Source: Nematostella vectensis
Taxonomy: Eukaryota; Cnidaria; Anthozoa; Actiniaria; Edwardsiidae
DNA: 60,000 nt
Direction of reading: 5' to 3'
Assembly (NCBI RefSeq): GCF_932526225.1
Contig: NC_064041.1
Coordinates: 4,896,046-4,956,045 of the forward strand
Shown piece after piece: positions 1 to 12,500 of this stretch. Position 1 is the first letter of the stretch; every line of letters starts with the position of its first letter. The notes under the pieces are model-generated. The model made no database searches, was not told where the DNA came from, and saw only the letters and a list, made by a program, of their open reading frames with translations. A program made the translations under genes and the position numbers.

Positions 1-385
1 TATAACCTCCCTTACTCCATCTTTCAGGCTGGGTTTACCTCACATATGACCCCCCTTACTCCATCTTTCAGGCTAATGTTACACTAACATATAACCTCCC
101 TTACTCCATCTTTCAGGCTAATGTTACACTCACATATGACCTCCCTTACTCCATCCATCAGGCTGGGTATACACTCACGTATAACCTCCATTACTCAATC
201 TTTCAGGCTAATTGTACACTCACATGTAACCTCCCTTACTCCATCTTTCAGGCTGGGTTTACCTCACATATGACCTCCCTTACTCCATCTTTCAGGCTAA
301 TGTTACACTCACATATAACCTCCCTTACTCCATCTTTCAGGCTAATTTTACACTCACATATAACCTTCCTTACTCCAACTTTCAG
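1..385 (+). repeat. 45-bp minisatellite of 3' splice site plus exon start
   Basis: About nine tandem units of 44-45 bp; the window opens inside the array. Each unit has a pyrimidine-rich tract ending in CAG followed by about 21 nt that resemble the first codons of the exon at 386. The last unit is the real acceptor and exon start. Units differ by a few substitutions. The units starting near 6 and 230 are nearly identical, which hints at a five-unit higher-order period. The array was evidently made by tandem duplication across an intron-exon junction. Confidence 0.9.
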
Positions 386-515
386 GCTGGGTGTACGCTC
401 ACATATAATGGTGGCGGTACAAATGGCACCATGTACCCAGTCTTTCTCGTCCTAGAGGATGGAATCTGCAACACCAGTCTGCAGTTTGTCATCAAAATTA
501 AACAACTACGAGAGG
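386..515 (+). CDS. Gene A exon: extracellular segment of unknown family
   Basis: The acceptor CAG ends at 385 and the donor GTAAG begins at 516. The exon reads 43 codons in phase 0 plus one base, so it ends in phase 1 and joins the SRCR exon. The peptide begins [18 protein letters not shown] and contains two cysteines and N-glycosylation sequons, consistent with an extracellular protein. I do not recognise the domain. The true acceptor is the last of the repeated acceptors in the array at 1-385, so the exon start could vary. Confidence 0.8.
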
Positions 516-3500
516 GTAAGTCCTTTACGATGTTACGAGGGTTTAGGCGTGTTCTGTCATTGGTATTGGGGGGTAGCCGGGAATCGTTCACTTATGACTA
601 GTGGGAGATTGTTAAGAAGGCAACAACTTTCGGTAGGTAGTGAAGGAACATCCTCATCCCGGAAAGTTGACGAAGCCAACTAAACGCAGCCTAGACTACT
701 GCCGAGTACTATCCTCGTAACAAGTTACAGTCCAAACCTAAAGCTAGTTACTGTGCTACTCTATTTATGATAACCTCATTAAATAAACTGGTCAAACTGG
801 TTTTATGGATGATGTTAAAATAGAAGATCGGATGTTGACTTTGATACGAACATTAACTATCAAAAAATAAATTGCTCAGACTAAATTATGCAGTTTGAAT
901 ATCTAGGAGTGTGATATAACATATATTATCATAATAATTTTTCTTTCTCGCTCATCTCGTGCTCTTGTGCTTTTCAGTGAGACTTGTGGGTGGCATACGG
1001 GGGCCACATGAAGGCCGAGTAGAGATCTATTACAACGGGACCTGGGGCACAGTGTGTGACGACATCTGGCATATTGAAAATGCTCGTGTCGTTTGTCGTC
1101 AGCTGGGGTACACAGGAGCAGCATCGGGTCACGAGATGGCACGATTTGGACAAGGAAGTGGTCCGATCTGGATGGATGATGTCCGCTGTAGCGGTTCTGA
1201 GAGTTCCCTTGCTAGTTGTGCATTTAGTGGCTGGGGACGGCATAACTGTCACCATGGTGAGGACGCAGGGGTCACGTGTATGCCGAATCTGGACAACACA
1301 ACAACACCAGGTTAGTTATAAGTCAACAAATTATAACCAGGTTAGTTATAGGTCACCATATTATCTATAATTAAGCAGAAATGAGAAGGCCAAGGTTATA
1401 GGCTGAAGTTAATTAGATCAATGTTTTTTTTACGACTTAACAAATTACATATGAATTATCTTACCTAAATAACTGGACACTTAATTATTAACAAATCAAA
1501 TGACTGCTAGTTTTAAAGAGTCAAAAGTGTTAACGCATTAATCTAAGTTTTTTTTAATACATTGGCTCGACTTATTTGAGGCAGACTCGATAAACACGTA
1601 TCATTATTAATATCATATACATATTATTTTATCTTATTTTATTTTAATTTATTTTATTTCATTTGATTAAATTTGCATTTGTTATAGGCACAACAGAGCT
1701 AGGTTCCAATTTAAGTACCCCCTTGAGTGTATTGTTAGTAAGCACTGTAAGCACTTTTTGACAAACCCATTTAATATGGCTTCACACAGAAGGTATCTAC
1801 TCATTTCCTATCCTTGCTGGGAACGTGAACTATATGATCGACATTCAATCATTCCTGAGACCAGTCCAGCATAGTCCAACAAGCGGGTGGAGCAACTGCT
1901 GGACCGCCAGCAGAGATGGCTGGGAAGCCGAAATTTTCCATCATATGTGTGACAATAGGGGACCCACGGTCACCTTGGTACGTGTTGGAAACTACATTTT
2001 TGGCGGTTACTCGAACATTTCTTGGACCGGTAAGTATAATTACTTTCATGATATTGAGGGAAACATAGCATTTAGACGTTCATAATAATTAATGGTCTTG
2101 TTATATATGAGATTAACACTGTAAAGATAATAATTATAGATGAAAATATAATCACATCCACTTCACACCCAATTATAGATCATTATACTATCTTTTACAT
2201 AGAATATTTACCTTTTACAAAAAAAAACTAAAGCTTGTCAATCATACAGTGGAGGCCTATTCACTCAAACCTTAGGGGAGAAGAAAACCAGTTCTAGTAT
2301 CCAGAGCGGGTTTCGAGTTTATTCGTCTTTGAGTTACTTAGTTCAGGTTTCTGACTTGATGATCGGGGAAACCTCGCTCCCAACAAAATATATGTAGATA
2401 TTATAATTTTCGAAACAGTAAAATCACTAATAGCAGCCATCCATTCGGCATTTTCAGCAGTAAACCGAAAATAGAAAAAGCTCTTTCTTAACGATAAAGC
2501 ATTTTTCTTGTGAGTATAAACTTCCATTCACTTCCCTCTAACTAATTCACGTGACACTACCCTTGGGTTGCCTGTGTTGGTTAAATGAGAGGATGCCCTG
2601 GGCTGTGGTGCAGTGCGGAGAGCGATTTCATAACGTGAAGAAACAATTTCCCACGGACGTAGATTGTGGTCGAGCCCAAGGACTCCCAGCGGTCATACCC
2701 AACCTCACAGTCGGAATTTTCCGATTACCATTTTTGGAAAGTGCATTATTGTCGGAGAAATCCAAGATGGCGATCCGACTTTTGTGTGTGGTGACAGACC
2801 ATTTAGATATCTAGTCTTAGTCTACTCCATTTAGTTAGTGTTTATTAATTTATATATCGTCAGGCAGATTAGAAAATAAAATGAGCAAGAACGGATGAGT
2901 AAGTCCGCCAATTAGTTTCCTAATCTCGACATCGTTGGGTTCGTTGTTTTGCGTTTTATCTCTGGTAATCATAACAAGAACGTAAACGTTTAACAGGCGC
3001 GTATTCAGAATTAGCTGAGGGGGGGAGTGGAGGGGTATCATATAATACCTATTCAATCATGCCAATTCATGATGTAACTTCTGTAGACTCTTCTGTGAGT
3101 TTGACTTGAAAATAACTTTAGTAAAATAGAACAAAGGAAAAAAAGCAAAAGCACCCTCCAGCTGTCATGGTTCAAAGTTGAAAATATCATTCAGCATACA
3201 ACAAAGGCAGGAATTGTCTCTCTTACTCCTATGGGTAGTGGTACATAAGAGAGAGACGTGACTCTTTTGTCATATGGCCGCCATCTTCTTTAATGATGCC
3301 CGATTCCGAAGATGTTTATTCGGAAGTTTCCGATTAGAGAGGTTGGGTATGAACGCTGGGAGTCCGCGGACTCGACCACAATTTACGCCGGTGGGAAATT
3401 GTTTCCCGTGAATAACATAGTTAACTGCCGTATTGAAGTTCAAACAATTTAAAAAGCAATTCATATGACAGATTAACCAGAAATTCAGAGGGTTAACTAT

Positions 3501-6500
3501 CACTTTTCATCTTGCAGGATCTCATACATACAAGTCGTCCAGTAAAGACTTCCTGTTTACAATCTTTAACACTAATGGTTACAGACCAGAGAAGCTTCCA
3601 TTGAGATCTTCAAATTATATGTCTATATTTGACACCGCTTCTTATGGTCCTACATTCGGAGCTGGTCATGACTTGTACATATCCAACATGGCGAATACGA
3701 ACAGTGGCGGCTCTTTTACCTACTCGTTATCGTACAAGCTTCCTACTGGCTGTAGTTCATCCCGGTGTGGAGTGTTGGCTGGAAGTTATTATTTCACACC
3801 GAGCGAAGTTGAGGTTTACTACGAGATCTTAGGTACTAAGTCTAGTCACGGGCTATAGGATAATTAAACCAGTTATCTAGAGTTATCTGTATTTTAAAAT
3901 ATAAATTTCAATCAGAATTGTTATTTTTGTACGTATAGTGAACTATTGATATTCGCTACAACTGGACCATACACCTTTAAAACCTTTAGAATTATCTCGA
4001 TTTACAGATCCTTAAAAACGCCATAAAGCACATTATTCTCTTCAAAAAATATGCTGTATGCGTTAGTTATCCGCGCATAATAGCGACTTGGTTTGTGTTT
4101 AGAACGCGGAGAGCCAATAAATCATTAACTAGTCAATCCAGCCGAAGTGCATATCGGGTCAGTACGCAGCTCTTACAAGCTGCAATTTGATTGGGCAAAT
4201 GAACAATATCCGCACCTCGACACAAAGAACGAGAAGAATAGAGACAAAAGAACTCCTTTGTAGAGCAAAGATAATAGGAGACAAAGCAGCTGCGTACTCT
4301 GCATATCTCCTAAAACGAAAGATAGCTAACGTCTGGTCAAAGCCTATAAATCCGTCTGCTCAAATCCATAGTAAGAAAATGACAGCCTCTAGGTACACAA
4401 TCACAGAAAACTAGAGCTTTTAAAATTTGAAGAGCTTGCTTCAAAACGGAGCTTGCCTTAAAACGGTTAAATTAATTTTAATCCTCGGTTTGTACAGTTA
4501 ACAATACAAGCGTGAAGTGCAGTGATGGTCACATGGAGGTGTGGATGAGCAAGGCAGTTTACCCAGGAGTTACCGCGGAGTCTCTCCAGCTACTATCACC
4601 TTCGTGTAAGGCCCAAGATACCGGTCCCTTTTTCTACTTCAAAACCAGTTTCCATGGGTGTGGCACCAAACACAATCAAACAGCGGACCATATCACTTAC
4701 TGGAACAAGGTGAGACATTATACAGACAGCAGACCGTATCACTTACTGAAACAAGGCGAGACATTACGCAGACAACGGACCATATCACTTACTGGAACAA
4801 GGTAAGACATTACACAGACAGCGGACCATATCACTTACTGGAACAAGGTAAGACATTAGACAGACGGCGGACCATATCACTTGCTGGAACAAAGTGAGAC
4901 ATTAGACAGACAGCGGACCATATCACTTACTGGAACAAAGTGAGACATTAGACAGACAGCGGACCATATCACTTACTGGAACAAGGTAAGACATTACACA
5001 GACAGCGGACCATATCACTTACTGGAACAAAGTGAGACATTACACAGACAGCGGACCATATCACTTACTGGAACAAGGTGAGACATTATACAGACAGCGG
5101 ACCATATCACTTACTGGAACAAGGTGAGACATTATACAGACAGCGGACCATATCACTTACTGGAACAAGGTGAGACATTACACAGACAGCGGACCATTTC
5201 ATTTACTGAAACAAGGCGAGACATTACACACAGACAGCGGACCATATCACTTACTGGAACAAGGTGAGACATTACACAGACAGCGGACCATATCACTTAC
5301 TGGAACAAGGTGAGACATTACACAGACAGCGAACCATGTCACTTACTGGAACAAGGTGAGACATTACACAGACAGCGGACCATATCACTTACTGGAACAA
5401 GGTGAGACATTACACAGTAGTAGTAGTAGGCAGTCTTCGGACAGTCAGTGACCATGACATCAGCGCGATGGAAGTTGACATTTTTTTCCGTGACTAAAAA
5501 GCCCAATGCGCGAAGCACATGTGCGACCACATGAACGACAAACGAGGACAGACGTCGGAGATGGGTTTGACCCAGTTCGAGTTTCGGATGCCTTTCTCCT
5601 CTGCCTTCTTTCTTCGGCCTCTCTTTTCAGCTCTAACTCCCCTGAGTTGAGTGCCGCAGCACATTCAGACCTCCATCTGCTGCGATCCTCGGCAAGCTTC
5701 TCCCAGTTGTCCACGTCGAGGCCGATTGCGAGCATATCACGCTTGCATGAGTCCTTGAAGCGGAGCTTCGGGCGTCCTACAGGTCTTGATCCGTGTACAA
5801 GCTCGCCGTAAAGAAGATCTTTGGGAATACGGCCATTTTCCATTCGACAAACGTGACCTAGCCACCTCAACCTGCGTTGACGGAGTAGGGTAAAAAGCGT
5901 CGGTAAACCTGATCTTTCGAGGACCTCGTTATTCGTCACTTTATCCGACCAATGGATACCGAGGATGCGGCGAAGACATCGCATATGGAAGGTATTTAAT
6001 CGCTTCTCCTGCCGCGCGTACGTAGTCCAAGATTCGCTTCCGTAGAGGAGAGTACTCAAAATACAGGCGCGATATACGGTGATCTTCGTCGAGATGGTGA
6101 GTTTCTTGTTCTCCCATACTCGAGAGGAAAGCTTTGTCATTGTTGTCACTGCTTTACCGATTCTTTTGCCGAGTTCGATATCGAGGCATCCGTTGGCAGA
6201 GGTGGTGGAGCCAAGGTAGGTAAACTGAGGAACAACATCTAGGGTGAAGTCGTTGATGGTAACAGTAGGCGCAATTTCAGAGCCTAGGTGCATCACTTTC
6301 GTCTTCTTAAGGCTGATAGCAAGACTGAAGTCCGCACAAGCGTTTGAGAAACGGTCCAAAAGGGACTGTAGCTCACTCTCACTGTGTGCAACCAAAGCAG
6401 CATCGTCAGCGAAGAGAAGATCGCGTATCGTGCACTTGCGGACTTTGGTCTTAGCACGTAGTCTCGCTTGATTGAATAGTTTCCCGTCTGAGCGAGTACG

Positions 6501-9500
6501 TAAAAGGATGCCTTCATCAGCAGAGCCAAATGCATGTCTCAGGAGGACGGAGAAAAAGATGTTGAAGAGGGTTGGTGCTAATACACATCCTTGTTTAACA
6601 CCGGTGTTTATGTCGAATGCCTCGGACGAGTTGCTCTCACACTTAACAGTGCCACGGGTCCCTTCGTGGAATGACTTTATAAAGTTAAGGAGCTTCGGAG
6701 GACAGCCGACTAAAGGTAGAATGTGAAACAGACCGTCTCTGCTGACTGAGTCAAAAGCCTTGGTTAGATCGATGAAGGCGACAAAGAGGGGTCTTTGCTG
6801 TTCGCGGCATTTTTCCTGAAGCTGCCTCAGGGAGAATATCATGTCCACTGTTGAGCGATTAGAACGGAAGCCACATTGCGATTCAGGGTACACCCTTTCA
6901 GCAAGTTTCTGCAAACGGTTCAAAGCCACTCGAGCGAATAGCTTACCAGCAATACACAAAAGTGAGATGCCGCGGTAGTTATTCCGATCACTTCTGTCCC
7001 CCTTGTTCTTGTAGAGGTTGGTAATGGAGCAATCTCTGAAATCCTGAGGGACGGATCCCAGTTCCCAGCACTTGCAAAGGAGTTGGAAGAGAGAATCGAG
7101 AAGCTTGTCTCCGCCACACTTGAAGATCTCTGCTGGGATGCCATCTTGCCCAGGGGCCTTACCAGAAGATATTACTTTGATGGCTTCACGGAGTTCGACT
7201 TTGATGGGCATTGCATCCAGCTCGTACAGAGTTGGAAGTCTTTCAATATGGTTGATTGTAGAGGGAGAAATGAAACTTGCAGTGCCGTAGAGATCGCTGT
7301 AGTGTTCGACCCAGCATTCCAACAATTTGGACTTTTCCGTGATGATCTCTCCAGATGACGACTTTAACGGAGCAAGCTTCATTTGTGTTGGTCCGATTGC
7401 CCTCTTTATACCATCAAACATGCCCTTGACGTTGCCAGTGTCAGCAGCAGCCTGAATCCTAGCACAAAGATTCGACCAGTAATCGTTGGCGCATTTTTTA
7501 CACTCTTCTTTTGCATGCCTTCTAGCCTCACGTAGAGCTTCGAGAGATTGTGAGGTTGGATTTAGCTTGAAGTTCTGTAAGGCAAGTCGCTTCGCTTCGA
7601 TCAGGGGTTGCAAGTGCGCTATATTAGCGTCGAACCAATCCTCGCTCCTGCGGTCCGATTTACCGAAGGCAAGCATCGCTGCCTCGTAGGTCACATCTTT
7701 GACATTTCTCCAGTGGTCTTCAGTTCTAAGCTCTTGATAGTTCTCTAACTTGGATTCAAGGAGTTCTTGGAAGGTAAGAACCTTCTGTGGGATTGTAGTG
7801 GCAGCCGCATTGATACGAGCTTTGGCAGCAGTACGAGCACGGTGTAGTTTTTTGGGGCGTGACTGGATCTTAGAACAAACTAGAGCATGGTCGGTGTCAC
7901 AGTCAGCACTATGGTAAGATCTTGTAATACGAACGTCATTTAGTTGACTCCGTCTAGTGATAATTAGGTCCAGCTGATGCCAGTGCTTAGATCTAGGGTG
8001 CATCCATGATAGCCTGTGTCGTAGCTTTACATTAAAGAAGGTATTTGTGATGCAAAGATGGTGGAGAGAACAAAGTTCCAACAGGCGTTGCCCGTTTTCA
8101 TTGCATCTATCAACGCCAAAGTGACCGAGGCAAATTGGCCAGGACTCCTGATCGTTTCCTACTCTTGCGTTAAAATCACCGAGGAGGAACAGAGCCTCGT
8201 TCTTAGGTAACTGTTTGATAATTACATCGAGCTCACTGTAGAATGCATCCTTGGCGTCCAAGGAGGAAGTCAGAGTCGGGGCGTAGACAGCGAGCAGGTT
8301 GGTGGTGCCATCATCAGTTTTGAGTTTCATGAGCATGAGGCGCTCAGATATGGGTGGACCGGGCTCTATTAACTGAAGAAGATTGTTTCTTATAGCAAAA
8401 CCAACTCCATGCTCCCTGGGCTCGTTCTCGTTTTTGCCGTGCCAGAAGAAGGTGTAATGTCTCTCTTTCAGGCTTCCAGAACCAGCAAGGCGGGTTTCCT
8501 GTAGCGCTGCAATATCGACATTCAATCTGTCAAGTTCTTGGTTGATTATGGCGGTCTTGCGAAGGCCATTGATGTTACGTATGTCCGTTGTCAGTCCGGT
8601 CAGCATGGTTCGTACATTCCAACTCCCAAGAATGAGAGCTGGACGTTTTGTGTTTGATCCTTTCTTCTTAGGTGAAGTAGTCGCAGTCCACTTGTCGGTC
8701 TGTTTCCAGACTTCAGTTCTGCTCACCCCAGCAAAACAGGCAGACTGTGGCGGGAAGCACCTTATTGACTGGGGGCTGCCCAGTTTAAGCGGGCGGTAGC
8801 TATCCAATGGGGCTAAACAGCCCCTCCCACTGTCGAGAGTGGCCCCAGGCGTCTGGCCATACGCCAATTTAGCCATAACTTTTAACCGGTAACTGCACAC
8901 TCCCCGGTTTGATTCATGCTTTACGACATGCTGAAGTTACCTTCTCCAGGCGCTAGCCTGGGCATAAAATATGGAGAGACTGGTTTGCCCAACTCCCAGA
9001 ATCCCCCTCTCGGTCTTGCTGATAGGGTCCAAAGGAAAGACATAGCCAATACGTTTGGTACCAGGTCGACTGCAGGAGTTGCCAGCGACTGATAAGACAG
9101 GCTGCCTAACGGGGCTCCACTCCGGGTTTTCTGTAGGGGTTTGCTCCCTTAGCCTTTCCCACAACGGGTATAGCCGCAAGGCAGCGGAGGTTTGGAATCA
9201 GGGTTTTCCTTCCCCTAGGTGGACTGCCAACCAAGGCTAACGAGCTCCACCTACCCAGAAGGGAATATACCGTCCCTTACTCGGTCCCAAGTATAACATT
9301 TTGTCTAAAACAGGTGCACCACGAGTAGGTAGTTATACTGGATTTAGGTGACCAGCGCCGTTAGGATTAGTCACCCTAAGCAACCACATTACACAGACAG
9401 CGAACCATATCACTTACTGGAACAAGGTGAGACATTAGACAGACAGCGGACCATGTCACTAACTGGAACAAGGAGAGACATTACACAGACAGCGGACCAT

Positions 9501-12500
9501 GTCACAAACTGGAACAAGGTGAGACATTACACAGACAGCGGACCATATCACTTACTGGAAACAGGGTGAGACATTACACAGACAGCGAACCATGTCACTA
9601 ACTGAAACAAGGTGAGACATTACACAGATAGCGGACCATATCACTAACTGGAACAAGGTGAGACATTACACAGACAGCGGACCATGTCACTTATGGAAAC
9701 AGGGTGAGGCATTACACAGACAGCGGACCATGTCACTAACTGGAACAAGGCGAGACATTACACAGACAGCAGACCATGTCACTTACTGGAACAAGGCGGG
9801 ACATTACACAGACAGCAGACCATGTCACTCACTGGAACAAGGCGAGCATTACACAGACAGCGGACCATATCACTTACTGAAACAAGGCGAGACATTACAC
9901 AGACAGCGGACCATTTCATTTACTGAAACAAGGCGAGACATTACACAGACAGCGGACCATGTCACTTACTGGAACAAGGTGAGACATTACACAGACAGCG
10001 AACCATGTCACTTATGGAAACAGGGTGAGACATTACACAGACAGCGGACCATGTCACAAACTGAAACAAGGTGAGACATTACACAGATAGCGGACCATAT
10101 CACTAACTGGAACAAGGTGAGACATTACACAGACAGCGGACCATGTCACTTATGGAAACAGGGTGAGACATTACACAGACAGCGGACCATGTCACTAACT
10201 GGAACAAGGTGAGACATTACACAGATAGCGGAACATATTCTTACTCGTGGTATTAAGGGAAGCGTCATAACTGGCTGCTCTTGGTTCATGACAATCTCGG
10301 TTTCAGGCGTTTTCGCCCTTGACGCCCCTTGGTAAAAGCGGAAGCGTCATAACTCGCTACGCGTCGCTATCAGTGCCATTCTACTGCAAGTTCTCCCGTC
10401 ATGGTGACGTCAGCTTGAGTTATACCATCAAGAAGTCCGTCCCCGTGTGGCACGGTAAGGGTCACGTGACCGGTATACGTTTTTGCGTGTGCGTTTACAC
10501 AGAACACGCATAAACGAGAAGCAGCAATGTCGGGTCCAGTGTAATGGCGTGTGTTTTAGAGTTACATAATCGGTCATTTCTAGGGGACGGTGAATCCTCG
10601 ATACAACGATATGGCAAAAGGGAACGAAAAAAGGTATCGTTATATCGAGGTCATTTATGAAGTATCAGACGACTTGTGGATGGTTATTTTGAAGTTTCCT
10701 TGCGAACAGACTGTTGTATTTTTCGATATGAGCAAAAACAAAGGAGTAGTTGTTCGACATTCTTTAAGAAAACATTGGGGGAACAGCCACACCCATACTG
10801 GTTATTTCCTTATGAATTTTAACATTATCGCGGGCACATTAGTACTTTTTCACTCTGCCCTGGTGGGACAACTTTTCCCCGAACGGAAATAGAACGTAAA
10901 CTAACTTTTGGCTGTCTAGTGCGAAATTCCACCGACCTGTAGAAACAAAATGGTGACCTTTCCACGGAAAACCTGCCCGTAAATTATTACTCCCAGGTCT
11001 GTTACAGAGGGGTGTTCTTAAACACGAAGGGTGCTTCCATTGAAGCATCGGCTCATTTGTCAATCAACCGCCGTGGAGTGAGGATCAAATTCAAGATGGC
11101 GGCAAAAGTCGAGTACAAAATGCAGAGGGGAGAGGTTTCAAAGCGCTTCCTGATGTATAAAAATGCCAACTCTACCTTCTAGTCCGATAGAATGTGTAAA
11201 AAAGGAAACTCAGTAGAAGTAAAGCTACGAAACCAAAGTGATTTATACAAAAAAGGAGCAAACGCATGATCGGAAAACAACGATTGCAAACCTCGACAAA
11301 AGGTGAGCTTTTTATGCCAAAAATTTACTTTTCATAGCTTTAGAACTCAGGGGATCAGTCCATTATTTGTATTCTAGTAATGTTAACTAAACAGTTTGTC
11401 TAAATGAATTGGGGGCCAAACTTGCATGTCGAATCTCTTATATAATTTCTAATCAATTATATGATTTTATCCTAGCTATACCCAAGAAGCAAGTCATGGT
11501 GACATCTGAATAATCAGCAAGATATTCCTGAAGGAAAAGCAGATACATAGACATGTATTACTTTTTCCATGTGATTTTAAATCATAAACATTCCTTTGTG
11601 GGGGAAACATGTTTTGTTGCTATAAGATTGATTGATGTGCTAGTGAATTGTATAAAGCAACCAGTCATATTTTATAAACTGCCTTATAGATTATACTTTT
11701 GAATAAACCAAAAAGCTTTCTCTTTTATCCATTCAGTTCAAGACTTCTCATTCTTACAGTAAAAGCAAGTGTAGATACAGGGAGGATATCCATTGAATGA
11801 AAACAGTAAAAGTCATGTCTCTATTTTGTATAATTAACTTATAATTAACTAAGTATAAAACATATGTTTGGGTAAACCCTTTATAAAACTAAGGATCCAG
11901 ACCAGTTTTGGGCAAATAGAAACAAAAGCTAATTCAATAGTTATTATTTCTACATTATCTGTAGTCATCATTGATTGCAAGATAAAAACAAAATACTATA
12001 CAGGTGCATTCTGATCCAAAAAGTAGAAAGATAGACTCAATTATGGCTCAATCTCACTTAGATGGATATCAGGCATTTCTTTAGTAGCCCTTCAGTGGTC
12101 TGGTGTACATATATGTGTGAGTATATAAGCTGATAAATTGTACAAAGGGTTATCTGCTGTTTCTGTAAGCCAGTTATGCACTATAAAAAATATTGAAACA
12201 AATGTTTTCTTTATATTGTATACCACTCCCTTGTTTTGTACAGTGATATGACATTTGTTGTTGTTGGGCTTCCTGTGGCCTGAGCCTGCACTTGGTCAGC
12301 AGTTTGTTAGTTAGACTAGCGGCCATTTTGTTTTCGCTCGCTTTATTGTAAGCACTGTTTTATGTTGAGTAAAGCCTTACTATGGTTACTACAATTTACT
12401 CAACATATTAACAATAAGACATGGACACTGTGAAGCCTCACCGTCTGGACCTGGATCCAAACTCGCCCACAGCGGCAAAAGAATGGAAACACTGGCTGAA

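Noticed and set aside
1-385. CRISPR-like direct repeats
   Set aside because: Repeats are head to tail with no unique spacers, and the genome is clearly animal. The same applies to the other arrays.
1688-1748. Possible extra exon between SRCR and TLDc
   Set aside because: It has an acceptor (TTATAG) and a possible donor, but would end in phase 0, which does not fit the TLDc exon entered in phase 1; direct SRCR-TLDc joining does fit.
10590-10892. 100-codon ORF after the ZP-N exon
   Set aside because: It overlaps an inverted fragment of the TTAA MITE and a dispersed repeat; no domain.
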